From Pedomonas mirosovicensis (GTDB lineage Bacteria > Pseudomonadota > Alphaproteobacteria > Sphingomonadales > Sphingomonadaceae), in assembly GCF_022569295.1 (NCBI RefSeq), contig NZ_JAKFIA010000002.1, positions 410,001 through 474,000 on the forward strand: a stretch of 64,000 nt of DNA, given 5' to 3'. The notes under the pieces are model-generated. The model was not told the origin of the DNA, made no database searches, and was given only the letters and a program-made list of their open reading frames with translations. Positions 23,865 through 32,881 of this stretch are shown here, in pieces; position 1 is the stretch's first letter; every line of letters begins with the position of its first letter. Position numbers and translations under genes: made by a program.

Positions 23865-25640
23865 CTATGGATGCTCTGCGGACGCTGTTGAACTCAGGTG
23901 TGGATTTTTCCCGCCTCCTGCAATCCACTCATCCAGCACCCGTTCAAGGGTCGATAGCGGCACCGAACCCAGGTCCAATATTGTATCGTGGAACCACCGC
24001 TGGTCGAATTGCGCGCCGAGCGCCTTTTCGGCTTCAGCCCGCTTGCGGCGGATCAGCAGCTCGCCAAGCTTGTAGGCGCAGGCCTGGCCTGGGGAATTAA
24101 GGTAGCGATCAACCTCGATTCTGACCTCATGATCCGATAGCGCGGTATGGCTGGCCAGGTACTCAATCGCCTGCTCGCGGGTCCAGCCCATATGGTGAAG
24201 CCCGGTATCGATCACCAGCCGCGCGGCACGCCACATCTCATAGGTTTCGCGGCCAAATTCATCATAAGGCGTTTCATAGATGCCCATTTGGGTGCCGAGC
24301 CATTCCATGTAGAGCGCCCAGCCTTCGCCATAGCCGGAGAAGTAGGTGGTCTTGCGGATCTCCGGGCGATCTGGCCCTTCGAGCGCGAGCGCGGCCTGGA
24401 AGCTGTGACCGGGCGCGCATTCATGCGCGGTCAGTGGTGGAATGGTGTAAAGTGGGCGGGCCGGCAGATTGTAGGTGTTCATCAGGCAGCTATCGAGACC
24501 ACCGTTGCCGCCGGTGGCAAATGGCGCGATGTTTGCCGGCGTCTGCACGATGGTGAAGCGGTAGCGCGGCAGCAACCCAAACAGGAATTTCAGCTGTCCG
24601 TTGATCTTATTCGCGACATATGCCGATTTCGCGATCAATTCATAAGGCGTCTTGGCGTAGAAGCGGGGATCAGACTTCAAATACTTGAGAAAGCCCTGGA
24701 AGTCACCGGTCCAACCCGCTTCTTTCATCGTCGCCTTCATGTCGGCATCGATTCGGGCCACTTCCTTTAGGCCCAGAGCATGAATCTCCTCGGGCGTCAT
24801 GTCCGTGGTCGTATATTGCCGCAGCTTTGCGGCATAATACTCCTTGCCGTTCGGCAGGACTTCGGCTGCCGTGCTCTCCCGGGCATGCGGAATATAGTCG
24901 TCGCGCACAAAAACATGCAGCTTTGCGAAGGCCTTGGCTGCCGCCGCGACTGCGGCCTTGCCTTCCGCGACCAGCGCATCGCGCTCGGCTGCCGGGACGC
25001 TCGATGGCATCTTGGCGAAGGGGGTGTAGAGAGGATTCTTCTCTGCATCGGCAAAGGCAAGAGGCTCGATAGCCTTGTCGCGCCCAACGATTGATATGCG
25101 AGGGTCTGTGAATCCACGCTTCAGCCCTGCGCGCATGTTGGCAATCTGTTCGTCGATGTAGCGCGGCATTTCACCAAGGCGGCTGATATAATCGCGGTAT
25201 TCCGCGCTTGATCCGAAGCCATGGCGTGGCGCGATCCACGTCCAGAAGCCAAAGGGATTTTCGTATTCGCGGAAGCGCTGCTCGGTAATGAAGCCTTCAA
25301 GCGCTGCTTGGAAAACCTCGGCGTTTATCCGCTCCTCAGGGGAAAGCTCGTTGACCGGAATTGCATCGAGCTGCCGGAGCGCGTTCGACCAGTAGGCGTA
25401 GCGGCGTTGCTGGCTGGCTGGGTCGACATGGGGCATGTGCGGTCCGCCGCCTTCGCCATCCTGATCCTTGCCGAACTCCTGCGTGCGCCATTGCCATTCG
25501 GCATCGTAGAGCGCTTTGAGGCGAGCATCTGCGCTTGCTGATGACTCAGCAGCCGTTACCTGTTCGGCTGCGATCGCGTAACCGCTTGCTGAAAATAGCA
25601 GTGAACCTGCGACGGCAATTGCAAAGGAATAGCCCTTCAT
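23865..25640 (-). CDS. Exported DUF885 protein (putative zinc metallopeptidase), copy 1
   Basis: A 591-residue protein starting MKGYSFAIAVAGSLLFSASG with a signal peptide cleaved near AIAA. ATG 25640 has AAGGAG 7 bp upstream; an in-frame start at 25673 would precede the signal. The family core is visible: LTAHECAPGHSFQAAL, a variant of the usual HExxPGHH metal motif in which the second His pair reads HS, and GYGEGWALYMEWLG. DUF885 proteins are periplasmic or secreted, and some are dipeptidase-like. A CGTATACG palindrome overlaps its promoter. A second DUF885 gene lies at 38962. Confidence 0.88.
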   Translation of the reverse strand: MKGYSFAIAVAGSLLFSASGYAIAAEQVTAAESSASADARLKALYDAEWQWRTQEFGKDQDGEGGGPHMPHVDPASQQRRYAYWSNALRQLDAIPVNELSPEERINAEVFQAALEGFITEQRFREYENPFGFWTWIAPRHGFGSSAEYRDYISRLGEMPRYIDEQIANMRAGLKRGFTDPRISIVGRDKAIEPLAFADAEKNPLYTPFAKMPSSVPAAERDALVAEGKAAVAAAAKAFAKLHVFVRDDYIPHARESTAAEVLPNGKEYYAAKLRQYTTTDMTPEEIHALGLKEVARIDADMKATMKEAGWTGDFQGFLKYLKSDPRFYAKTPYELIAKSAYVANKINGQLKFLFGLLPRYRFTIVQTPANIAPFATGGNGGLDSCLMNTYNLPARPLYTIPPLTAHECAPGHSFQAALALEGPDRPEIRKTTYFSGYGEGWALYMEWLGTQMGIYETPYDEFGRETYEMWRAARLVIDTGLHHMGWTREQAIEYLASHTALSDHEVRIEVDRYLNSPGQACAYKLGELLIRRKRAEAEKALGAQFDQRWFHDTILDLGSVPLSTLERVLDEWIAGGGKNPHLSSTASAEHP

Positions 25641-25736
25641 CCCTGGCTCCTTTTGACCACGCAAGCCGAGCAACCCGGCCTATGGGCGTTGTTCGTCACG
25701 GTTTCCGGCGCACGCCCAACCGCAGCAAACGGATAA

Positions 25737-25776
25737 CGTATACGAAACACTCTAGGCGACGATCGAAGCGAGTCAA
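25737..25776 (-). promoter_or_regulatory. Promoter of DUF885 gene 1 with CGTATACG palindrome
   Basis: On the minus strand TTGACT (25776-25771), a 16-bp spacer and TAGAGT (25754-25749) resemble a sigma-70 promoter. TTTCGTATACG lies directly after the -10 box (palindrome 25737-25744). The related TCGTATACGA sits in the S9 peptidase promoter. The rest of the 374-bp divergent gap 25641-26014 holds another TATACG (25915-25920) and no gene. Confidence 0.5.
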
Positions 25777-26014
25777 TAGTGATGGTCTTCCTTGGCTAAG
25801 CGGTTCAGCAGCTTGCCCTAGTCTGCATGGGCGCCAGCTTGAGGCGTCAACATCGCCGGGCTGGCTCACTCTGCCGCCTGGGCTATTGATCGGGTTCGTT
25901 AAGGTTCGGTCATTATACGTAGAAATGGTGATCTGCCCGGTAGGAATGCAATAAACCCAGGCTTTCAGGCGTTGTCTGTTTGAGGAGACGATGGGCCATC
26001 GCTGAGGTCCGATC

Positions 26015-27763
26015 ATGCTTTCGCAGCTCCGAGGAGCCGATCTTGAGCGGCTCATGGACAGTATTGGAGCCCCGACCTTTATCGTAGGGACGGCGGGCGA
26101 GGATCATTTCGTTGTCATCTACGCTAACAAGGCGCTGCAATCGGCAACGGGCCTCCCGGCGGAAAGCGTCAGGGGGCAGCTGCCTGAAGAGATGATAAGG
26201 CCGGAACAGGCCAAAATCTTTAAGCACCATTATCGCTTGTGTAGCCAAACCGGTGAGCCTGTGATCTTCGAGGTGCTGCTGACGCTTCCGGTCGGCGAGC
26301 GGTGGCTCCGCATTACTCTCAACCCGGTCAGGGACCAGGGCGGGAGCGGGGCCGTCGTGCGTATGCTCGGCACGATGGTTGATGTGACCGAGGAGCGGCG
26401 CGCGCACGAAACCCTGCGGTATCAGAATCTTCTTCTGCAAGCGCAACAGGATCTGAGCCCCGATGGCATAATGATTGCCGATGTCCACGGAACCCTTCTC
26501 AATTGGAACGCCCGGTTAAGCGAGTTATGGGGCGTGACGGAGGAGATCGTACGCCAAGGGCGCGAGGCGTTGCTGCCGCGGATACTGGCCCAGCTTGTCG
26601 ATCCGGGCACTTTTCTGACTATGATCGAAGAGGCCTATCGCAATTTGCATGAGAATATTGTCGGCTACGAGGTCGAGCTTAAGAATGGGAAGATTTACCA
26701 GATCTTTAGCCGCGGCCTTATTGATGAATGCAACCTTGGGCGCGGCCGGATCTGGTTCCTGCGCGACATAACCGAGAGCAGGATCTACCAGCGGCGCCTG
26801 AGTGAGGCTCTCGCTTTGCAGAGGGCGATTCTTGACAGTGCTCGTCAAATCATCCTTTCGGTGGACCGGAACCTTGTATTCCGCAGCTTCAATGCTGCGG
26901 CTGAGCGGCTTCTCGGCTACAAGGCCGAGGAGGTGATTGGCAAAAAGACGGCTCTTATCCTGCATGATCCGGCCGAGATCGAAGAGCGCAGGGCGGTCAT
27001 GAGCCAGGAGTTGGGGCGAGATGTCAGCGTTTATGAAATGTTCCAGGGGCAAGTCCTGAAAGGCATGCCGTTGGTTCAGGAATGGTCTTACATCTGCAAG
27101 GATGGAAGCCGCCTGCCGGTCGAGCTGTCACTGACCCGGCTGGACGATGAACAGGGCAGCCTTCTTGGGTTTCTGGCAATCGTGACGGATATTACGGAGC
27201 GCAAGGAGACCGAGCGTCAGCTGTTCGAGTTGGCAACGACAGATGCTCTGACCAAGCTTTGGAACAGGCGCCACTTCGCCGAGCAGGCCGAAAGATCCCT
27301 GATCCGTGCCAGGCGATACGATGAACACATATGCATCGCGCTGATCGATATCGACCACTTCAAACGGATCAATGACACCTATGGCCATGCCGCTGGCGAT
27401 GCGGTGCTCTATCATCTGGCCCGCGCTCTGGACAGGATGCTGCGCGGGTCTGACTTCATGTGTCGTTGGGGAGGCGAGGAGTTTGCGGTACTTTTGCTTA
27501 ACACCGACCCAAGTGAAGCGCTGCAGATTGCCGAGCGTATGCGCCGGACAGTGATGCGCCTGGAAGTGAACTACGAGGACGCACGCGTTCCGGTGACGGC
27601 CAGTATTGGACTGTCGGATTGCCTGTCATGCGACCAAAGCCTGGATGTGGTACTGTCCCGCGCTGATGAAGCCCTCTATGCGGCCAAGGCCGCCGGACGA
27701 AATTGCGTCCGCGCCGTATGGAGTCATGAGGCTGCGGGCCGTGAACCAGCCAGCTCTCTTTAA
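26015..27763 (+). CDS. PAS-domain diguanylate cyclase (GGDEF)
   Basis: A 582-residue cytosolic protein with three PAS modules (about 10-125, 135-250 and 265-395), each followed by a PAC-like VTDITERK-type segment, then a GGDEF domain (about 405-570). The active-site loop is GGEEF at 486-490 in RWGGEEFAVLL, so the catalytic signature is intact. The start TTDALTKLWNRRHF is typical. It should make cyclic-di-GMP in response to a small ligand, light or redox cue bound by a PAS domain. No membrane segment is seen. ATG 26015 follows TGAGGT, which overlaps the stop of a four-codon mini-ORF (25991-26005). A strong terminator follows. Confidence 0.93.
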   Translation: MLSQLRGADLERLMDSIGAPTFIVGTAGEDHFVVIYANKALQSATGLPAESVRGQLPEEMIRPEQAKIFKHHYRLCSQTGEPVIFEVLLTLPVGERWLRITLNPVRDQGGSGAVVRMLGTMVDVTEERRAHETLRYQNLLLQAQQDLSPDGIMIADVHGTLLNWNARLSELWGVTEEIVRQGREALLPRILAQLVDPGTFLTMIEEAYRNLHENIVGYEVELKNGKIYQIFSRGLIDECNLGRGRIWFLRDITESRIYQRRLSEALALQRAILDSARQIILSVDRNLVFRSFNAAAERLLGYKAEEVIGKKTALILHDPAEIEERRAVMSQELGRDVSVYEMFQGQVLKGMPLVQEWSYICKDGSRLPVELSLTRLDDEQGSLLGFLAIVTDITERKETERQLFELATTDALTKLWNRRHFAEQAERSLIRARRYDEHICIALIDIDHFKRINDTYGHAAGDAVLYHLARALDRMLRGSDFMCRWGGEEFAVLLLNTDPSEALQIAERMRRTVMRLEVNYEDARVPVTASIGLSDCLSCDQSLDVVLSRADEALYAAKAAGRNCVRAVWSHEAAGREPASSL

Positions 27764-27820
27764 GGAGGCCATCGCCCTTCACCTTGCGTCCAGGATTGGG
27801 ACCCAAGGCCCAGGCAGTAA

Positions 27821-27848
27821 AAAGCGCCCATTCATCGGCGCTTTTTTT
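27821..27848 (+). terminator. Intrinsic terminator of the diguanylate cyclase gene
   Basis: AAAGCGCC (27821-27828) pairs with GGCGCTTT (27837-27844) and runs into seven Ts (27842-27848), about 60 bp after the stop codon. This is a textbook Rho-independent terminator. Confidence 0.9.
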
Positions 27849-27949
27849 ATGCCTGATTGCTGCAAATCCCAAGCGCTGGTGAGCGCCAATCCGCAAATCG
27901 GCTGGCGGCCACCCCGCCATGAACCCTCGGCTTGAAAACACTCTATTAA

Positions 27950-27977
27950 TTAGGCGATGATTCGTATACGATATAAT
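27950..27977 (+). promoter_or_regulatory. Promoter of the S9 peptidase with TCGTATACGA palindrome in the spacer
   Basis: TTAGGC (27950-27955), a 16-bp spacer and TATAAT (27972-27977) make a plausible sigma-70 promoter with a weak -35. The perfect 10-bp palindrome TCGTATACGA (27962-27971) fills the spacer up to the -10 box, an ideal place for a repressor. Confidence 0.55.
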
Positions 27978-28008
27978 CTTTCGATCGGTCTCAAAGGGGG
28001 TCTTGCCG

Positions 28009-30309
28009 GTGCCAACCTTCGTTCGTGTCCTGCTTGGAAGCCTGCTGCTTGTCTTCAGCGCTACGGCTTCAGCTGCTCCTTCTGCTGCCGATTACGAGCG
28101 TTCGCTATCACTGCGCGATAACTGGATGCTGCTGACCCGCAACATCGTCTTTCCCGCGCAGTGGGTGCCAGGTAGCCATGACTTCGTCTACCGCAAAACG
28201 GTAGAAGGCGGTTTCGCCTTTATCCGCGAGAACGCCGATACGGGCACGCAGGGCCCTGCCTTCGATCAGGCTGCGATTGCCGCAGCGTTGCACCGGGCGA
28301 CGGGCGAGGACTACTCCGCGTTGCAGCTGCCTTTTGAGACCTTCCGCTATGCCGATGGGGGGCAGGCGATCGATTTCGAGCTGCACTATGAGCCCTGGCG
28401 CTGCAGCTTCAAGGAAGCCAAGTGCGTGCCACAGCAGCATGTTGGCCGCCCGTCCGGTTTCGGTGTCGTGCGCGATCTACGCGTTCCCGCCGATAACAGC
28501 CCGAAAATCTCGCCCGATGGCAAGTGGGAAGCCCTTGTCGAAGGCTACAATGTCATTGTCCGTCCTGTTGGCGGCGGCGCTACCAAGGTGCTGAGCCAGG
28601 ATGGTACGGAGGGCAATTTCTATGATCCGCAGACCATCAAATGGTCGCCGGATTCAACAAAGGTCGCCGCTTATCGCGTCCGTCCGGGCTTTGCTCGCTA
28701 TGTGACCTACGTGAGCGCTGCACCCAAGGACCAGCTGCAACCAACGGTACAGCAGGTTCTCTATCCGAAGCCGGGCGATGCGATCGACATTGAGCAGCCG
28801 GTGCTTTTCGACGTCATTGCCGGACGGCAGATCAACGTCTCGAACGCGCTGTTCCCCAACCCCTATCAGCTGCGGCATCTCAATTGGCGGGCGGACAGCA
28901 AGACCGTTGCCTTTGAATACACCCAGCGTGGCCATCAGCTTGCGCGGGTCATCGAGGTGGATGCGAAAAGCGGCGCGGCACGCGCCGTCGTCGAGGAAAA
29001 AGCTGATACCTTCATCTATCAGGACCGCGGTTTCCGCCATGATGTGAACAATCGCGGCGAAGAGGTGATCTGGCTTTCCGAGCGTGATGGATGGGCGCAT
29101 CTCTATCTTTATGACGGCCGCACCGGTCGGGTGAAGAAGCAGATCACCAAGGGTGATTGGGTGGTCAGGGATGTGGTGCGCGTTGATGACAAGGCGCGCC
29201 AGATCTGGTTTGCCGCGAGCGGCATGAACCCAGGCGAGGATCCCTATTTCATACACTATTACCGGATCAACTTTGACGGTTCGGACCTGACGCCGTTGAC
29301 GCCGGAGAAGGCAAACCATCAGGCCAGCTTCTCGTCTGATATGGAATATTATGTCGACGTCTACTCGCGGGTCGATATGCCGAACGTTGCCGAGCTTCGC
29401 CGGGCGCGTGACGGCTCGCTGGTGCGCCGGATCGCGGAAGGCGACATTTCCCGGCTGACAGCTGCCGGCTTCCGGGCGCCGGAGGTATTCGTCGCCAAGG
29501 GCCGCGACGGCAAGACTGACATATGGGGCCTGATCGTTCGTCCGCGCGATTTCGATTCCACCAAGCACTACCCGGTCATTGAGAACATTTATGCCGGCCC
29601 GCACGATAGCTTTGTCCCGAAGAGCTTCTGGCCGTTTGGTTATCATTCGGGGGGCGACAAGGTGATCGGCATGCAGGCGCTGGCGGACCTTGGTTTCGTC
29701 GTCGTGCAGATCGACGGCATGGGGACAGCCAACCGCTCCAAGGCGTTCCAGGATGTCGCCTGGAAGAACCTCGGCGATTCAGGCTTTCCTGATCGCATCC
29801 TCTGGCACAAGGCAGCCGCGGCAAAGTATTCGTGGTATGACATCGGCCATGGTGTCGGCATCTACGGCGGGTCGGCCGGCGGGCAGAGCACGCTTGGCGC
29901 GCTGCTCTTCCATCCTGAATTCTATACGGTCGGCGTTGCCTTTGCGGGCTGTTTCGACAATCGCATGGATAAGATCAGCTGGAATGAGCAGTGGATGGGC
30001 TGGCCAGTTGATGAGAGCTATGCGCGCGCCTCTGGCGTTGAAAACGCCTGGCGTCTGCAGGGCAACCTGCTCATCATTTTCGGCGAGCAGGATACCAACG
30101 TTGACCCGTCCTCGTCGCTTCAGGTGGTCGATGCCTTGATCAAGGCCGGCAAGGACTTTGATCTGATTGAGGTTCCGGGTGAAGGCCACGCCGTGGGCCG
30201 CTCCACCGGCCCGATCCACTACCTGCAACGGCGGCAGTTTGATTTCTTCGTCAGGCACCTGCAGGGCAGCAACACCCCCAACTGGAACCGGGCTGCCACA
30301 GCCCGGTAA
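28009..30309 (+). CDS. Exported S9-family (DPP IV-like) serine peptidase
   Basis: A 766-residue protein. GTG 28009 is preferred over TTG 28003 because AAAGGGGG ends 8 bp before it. A signal peptide (VRVLLGSLLLVFSATASA) is followed by a DPP IV-type beta-propeller (about 100-500, RHDVNNRGEEVIWLSERDGW) and an alpha/beta hydrolase domain. The catalytic triad is Ser622 (YGGSAGGQS), Asp695 (GEQDTNVD) and His727 (GEGHAVG). It likely trims X-Pro dipeptides or other short peptides in the periplasm. Lasso-peptide isopeptidases belong to the same superfamily, but no lasso genes are nearby. It is convergent with egtD. Confidence 0.92.
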   Translation: MPTFVRVLLGSLLLVFSATASAAPSAADYERSLSLRDNWMLLTRNIVFPAQWVPGSHDFVYRKTVEGGFAFIRENADTGTQGPAFDQAAIAAALHRATGEDYSALQLPFETFRYADGGQAIDFELHYEPWRCSFKEAKCVPQQHVGRPSGFGVVRDLRVPADNSPKISPDGKWEALVEGYNVIVRPVGGGATKVLSQDGTEGNFYDPQTIKWSPDSTKVAAYRVRPGFARYVTYVSAAPKDQLQPTVQQVLYPKPGDAIDIEQPVLFDVIAGRQINVSNALFPNPYQLRHLNWRADSKTVAFEYTQRGHQLARVIEVDAKSGAARAVVEEKADTFIYQDRGFRHDVNNRGEEVIWLSERDGWAHLYLYDGRTGRVKKQITKGDWVVRDVVRVDDKARQIWFAASGMNPGEDPYFIHYYRINFDGSDLTPLTPEKANHQASFSSDMEYYVDVYSRVDMPNVAELRRARDGSLVRRIAEGDISRLTAAGFRAPEVFVAKGRDGKTDIWGLIVRPRDFDSTKHYPVIENIYAGPHDSFVPKSFWPFGYHSGGDKVIGMQALADLGFVVVQIDGMGTANRSKAFQDVAWKNLGDSGFPDRILWHKAAAAKYSWYDIGHGVGIYGGSAGGQSTLGALLFHPEFYTVGVAFAGCFDNRMDKISWNEQWMGWPVDESYARASGVENAWRLQGNLLIIFGEQDTNVDPSSSLQVVDALIKAGKDFDLIEVPGEGHAVGRSTGPIHYLQRRQFDFFVRHLQGSNTPNWNRAATAR

Positions 30310-30342
30310 GGTTGGCGCCCTGTGGCCTGAGGGGGCTCTCTG

Positions 30343-31293
30343 TCAGGGCTCGATCCGGTCGGGCTCGGCAGCCCAGAGGTGCAACGCGAACAGGCGGTTG
30401 GGATCGGTCCAGGCGACGAGCGGCTCCCAGCCGCTGGCGCGGGCGAGGAGGCGCGCCTCTTCCAGGGTGTATTTATAGCTGTTCTCGGTGTGGATAGAGT
30501 CTCCGGCATCTAGATGGAAATTGTGGCCGGCTGCGTGGAAGGCGACATCCTCGGCGGTGACCAGATGCATTTCGGTGCGGCCGAGCGTATCGTTCCAGAA
30601 AGCGCGGTGCCTGAAGGCACGGACGGGTATCGTCCCTTCCAGTTCGCGGTTGATCCGGCGGAGCAGATTGAGGTTGAAGGCGGCCGTCAGGCCAGCAGCG
30701 TCATTGTAGGCAGCTTGGATCAGCCGGGGGTCCTTGCGCGTGTCGATGCCGATGACGAGGCGGGTGCCAGGGCCAAGCGTATCACGAAAGGCGCGGAGCA
30801 GCGTCACGGCAGCCCGATGAGTCATGTTGCCAATGGTGGAGCCGGGAAAGAACCCGAGCTTGGGTTCGCCGGCAACCATGGCTGGCAGGGACAAGGGCTT
30901 GGTGAAATCAGCAGCCAACGGCAGTACGTCGAGGCCGGGATGCGTGGCCGCGAACGCCGAAGCCGAAGCATGCAGGTAATCGGCCGAGATGTCGATCGGC
31001 AGGTAGGCGGTTGCTTTAACATGATCGAGCAACAAAGGCGTCTTGGCCGAAGATCCTGAGCCGAATTCAACGAGGACGCGCCCATGCCCGGAAAGGTGGG
31101 CGATATCGGGGCCGTGCGCCCGCAATAACCACACCTCGGCGCGCGTCAGATAATATTCGGACAGACGCGTGATCGCCTCGAACAGTTCGGAGCCGTATTT
31201 GTCATAGAGGAAGCGCGCCGGGATCACCCGAGGGCGCTGCGACAGGCCGGCGATGACCGCGCGGGCAAATTCGGTTTCGGCACCTGTCGTCAT
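30343..31293 (-). CDS. egtD: L-histidine N-alpha-methyltransferase, ergothioneine biosynthesis
   Basis: A 316-residue SAM-dependent methyltransferase. Signature blocks are IPARFLYDKYGSELFEAITR (about 23-42), LVEFGSGSSAKTPLLLDHV (SAM site, about 73-91), PKLGFFPGSTIGNM and a C-terminal HTENSYKYTLEEA. EgtD trimethylates histidine to hercynine, the first step of ergothioneine synthesis. It overlaps egtB by 4 bp (ATGA) in the same operon. The length fits the family. Confidence 0.95.
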   Translation of the reverse strand: MTTGAETEFARAVIAGLSQRPRVIPARFLYDKYGSELFEAITRLSEYYLTRAEVWLLRAHGPDIAHLSGHGRVLVEFGSGSSAKTPLLLDHVKATAYLPIDISADYLHASASAFAATHPGLDVLPLAADFTKPLSLPAMVAGEPKLGFFPGSTIGNMTHRAAVTLLRAFRDTLGPGTRLVIGIDTRKDPRLIQAAYNDAAGLTAAFNLNLLRRINRELEGTIPVRAFRHRAFWNDTLGRTEMHLVTAEDVAFHAAGHNFHLDAGDSIHTENSYKYTLEEARLLARASGWEPLVAWTDPNRLFALHLWAAEPDRIEP

Positions 31294-32486
31294 GCATCGT
31301 CCCTTGCCAGTCGCACGCCGGTAAACTGCCAGCGCTGATGCGGGTAGAAGAAGTTGCGGTAGCTGGAGCGGGAATGGCCTGGGGGCGTGGCGCAGGATCC
31401 GCCACGCAGCACGAACTGGCCCGACATGAACTTGCCGTTGTACTCACCGACCGCGCCAAGAGCGGGACGAAAGCCCGGGTAAGGAAGATAGGCGCTACCA
31501 GTCCATTGCCAGCAGGCATCGAACAGCTGCGGCAGGTTGGGATGCGCCTGGGCCACTGCCTCCCACTCGGCTTCGCGCGGCAACCGGGCACCGGCCCAGG
31601 CAGCATAGGCGCTGGCCTCGTAATAGCTGACATGGGTGACAGGGGCGTCAGGGTCGAGAGCCCTTGGGCCGGCGAGCGTGAAGGTCGACCACCCATCCTC
31701 TTCGCGCCGCCAGTAAAGTGGCGCTTCGATCCGCTCATTCTGAACCCAGGTCCAGCCGTCGGATAGCCAGAGTAACGGTTGGCGGTAGCCGCCATCGGCG
31801 ATGAAGGCGAGCCAGTCGCCGTTGGTCACCAACCGCGCGGCAAGGCGAAAAGGTTGTAGAAGAACGTCGTGCCGGGGCGTCTCGCAGTCAAAGGCGAAGC
31901 CCTTGCCCGCATGGCTGCCGTTATGGCCGATAGCGACAATGCCGCCCGGATGGTTGATCCAGCCATCAGGCGCGGCGGCTGCCACTGGCTGTGGCGCATC
32001 AAGAGCGTAGGCCGGATGAAGCGGATTTTGCGCGAAAAGGTGGAGAATGTCGGTGAGCAGCAGCTCCTGGTGCTGTTCTTCATGGTGAAGGCCGAGTTCG
32101 ATCAACGCCAGCGCTTCGGGATTTAAAGTCGGCAGGGCGTCTTCAACCGCTGCATCGACGTGGGTGCGATAAGCAAGGATAGTCGGCAAGTCGGGACGCG
32201 TGAGCAGGCCGCGGCGGGCGCGCGGCTGGCGGGGGCCTGCAGCCTCATAATAGCTGTTGAAAAGAAAGCCAAAGCGGTCATCGAAGATGTGATAGCCCGG
32301 CACATGGGGATGCAACGCAAAGCTTTCGAAGAACCAACTGCTGTGAGCGAGGTGCCATTTGGCAGGGCTGGCGTCGGGCATGGACTGCACGGTTGCATCA
32401 GCATCAGACAGCGGTGCGATAAGCGCGGCACTCCGCGAGCGTACCGCGCGAAATCGCTCTCTGGACAGACTGCCGAGCATCGTCAT
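31290..32486 (-). CDS. egtB: Ergothioneine biosynthesis protein EgtB (iron-dependent sulfoxide synthase)
   Basis: A 398-residue protein. The N-terminal DinB-like domain has KWHLAHSSWFFESFAL and the HxxxHxE iron motif in HHEEQHQELLLTD. The C-terminal FGE-sulfatase-like domain has GDWLAFIADGGYRQPLLWLSDGW and LRGGSCATPPGHSRSSYRNF. EgtB couples hercynine to gamma-glutamylcysteine or cysteine with oxygen. Gene order egtB-egtD is common. No C-S lyase (egtE) or egtA/egtC is present in the window, so the last steps must be encoded elsewhere. Its ATG overlaps the stop of a possible 31-codon ORF. Confidence 0.95.
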   Translation of the reverse strand: MTMLGSLSRERFRAVRSRSAALIAPLSDADATVQSMPDASPAKWHLAHSSWFFESFALHPHVPGYHIFDDRFGFLFNSYYEAAGPRQPRARRGLLTRPDLPTILAYRTHVDAAVEDALPTLNPEALALIELGLHHEEQHQELLLTDILHLFAQNPLHPAYALDAPQPVAAAAPDGWINHPGGIVAIGHNGSHAGKGFAFDCETPRHDVLLQPFRLAARLVTNGDWLAFIADGGYRQPLLWLSDGWTWVQNERIEAPLYWRREEDGWSTFTLAGPRALDPDAPVTHVSYYEASAYAAWAGARLPREAEWEAVAQAHPNLPQLFDACWQWTGSAYLPYPGFRPALGAVGEYNGKFMSGQFVLRGGSCATPPGHSRSSYRNFFYPHQRWQFTGVRLARDDA

Positions 32487-32578
32487 CCCGCGCGCCCGAA
32501 CAGGCCGTAAATGGCAAGGAGCCCGATGATCGGGGTACGGCCCATGACACCGCTGACGAACCTGAGCAGATGTTGCAT
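32483..32578 (-). CDS. Possible 31-residue hydrophobic small protein coupled to egtB
   Basis: The open frame starts MQHLLRFVSGVMGRTPIIGL and ends LFGRAG. It contains one hydrophobic stretch long enough for a membrane helix. Its TGA overlaps the egtB ATG (ATGA), the same coupling seen between egtB and egtD. AAAGGG lies 8 bp before its ATG. I do not recognise it. It could be a genuine membrane microprotein, a translational leader for egtB, or chance; 31 codons is too short for codon-use arguments. Confidence 0.4.
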   Translation of the reverse strand: MQHLLRFVSGVMGRTPIIGLLAIYGLFGRAG

Positions 32579-32759
32579 GAGGAGAGCCCTTTATCTAGCG
32601 CTCTTCTGACAACTACATAAGTCCGGCAGCGTTCCTGTCCGTAAGCCTGCGGCGCCTCAGGAAGCGAGGCCAGGCTGGGCTGCTACATTTTTAGGCATTG
32701 GGTAGGGACATTAATAAAATCAATGGCAAACAACCGTTGTGCCGGCAAAGTGTACATGG

Positions 32760-32782
32760 TTATCCACAGTTGCTGGGGATAA
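32760..32782. other. DnaA-box pair in the gap upstream of egtB
   Basis: TTATCCACA (32760-32768) matches the DnaA consensus exactly. TGGGGATAA (32774-32782) is an inverted copy with one change. The 303-bp gap 32579-32881 contains these, an AT patch at 32700-32735 and the egtB operon promoter region, with no gene. A full origin is not evident. Confidence 0.4.
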
Positions 32783-32881
32783 ATCGAACCCATGCCAGAC
32801 CTTGGGCCGAGGCGATATGGCGCATTGAATGCCGGCAATCAGCACGAATGGTCTAGATTATTGGGCATGTCGTCCTGATTT

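Noticed and set aside
28009-30309. S9 peptidase as lasso-peptide isopeptidase
   Set aside because: No precursor, B or C lasso genes nearby; motifs fit ordinary DPP IV-like peptidases equally well.
32700-32790. Replication origin at the DnaA boxes
   Set aside because: Only two boxes and no origin-associated genes; insufficient for an origin call.
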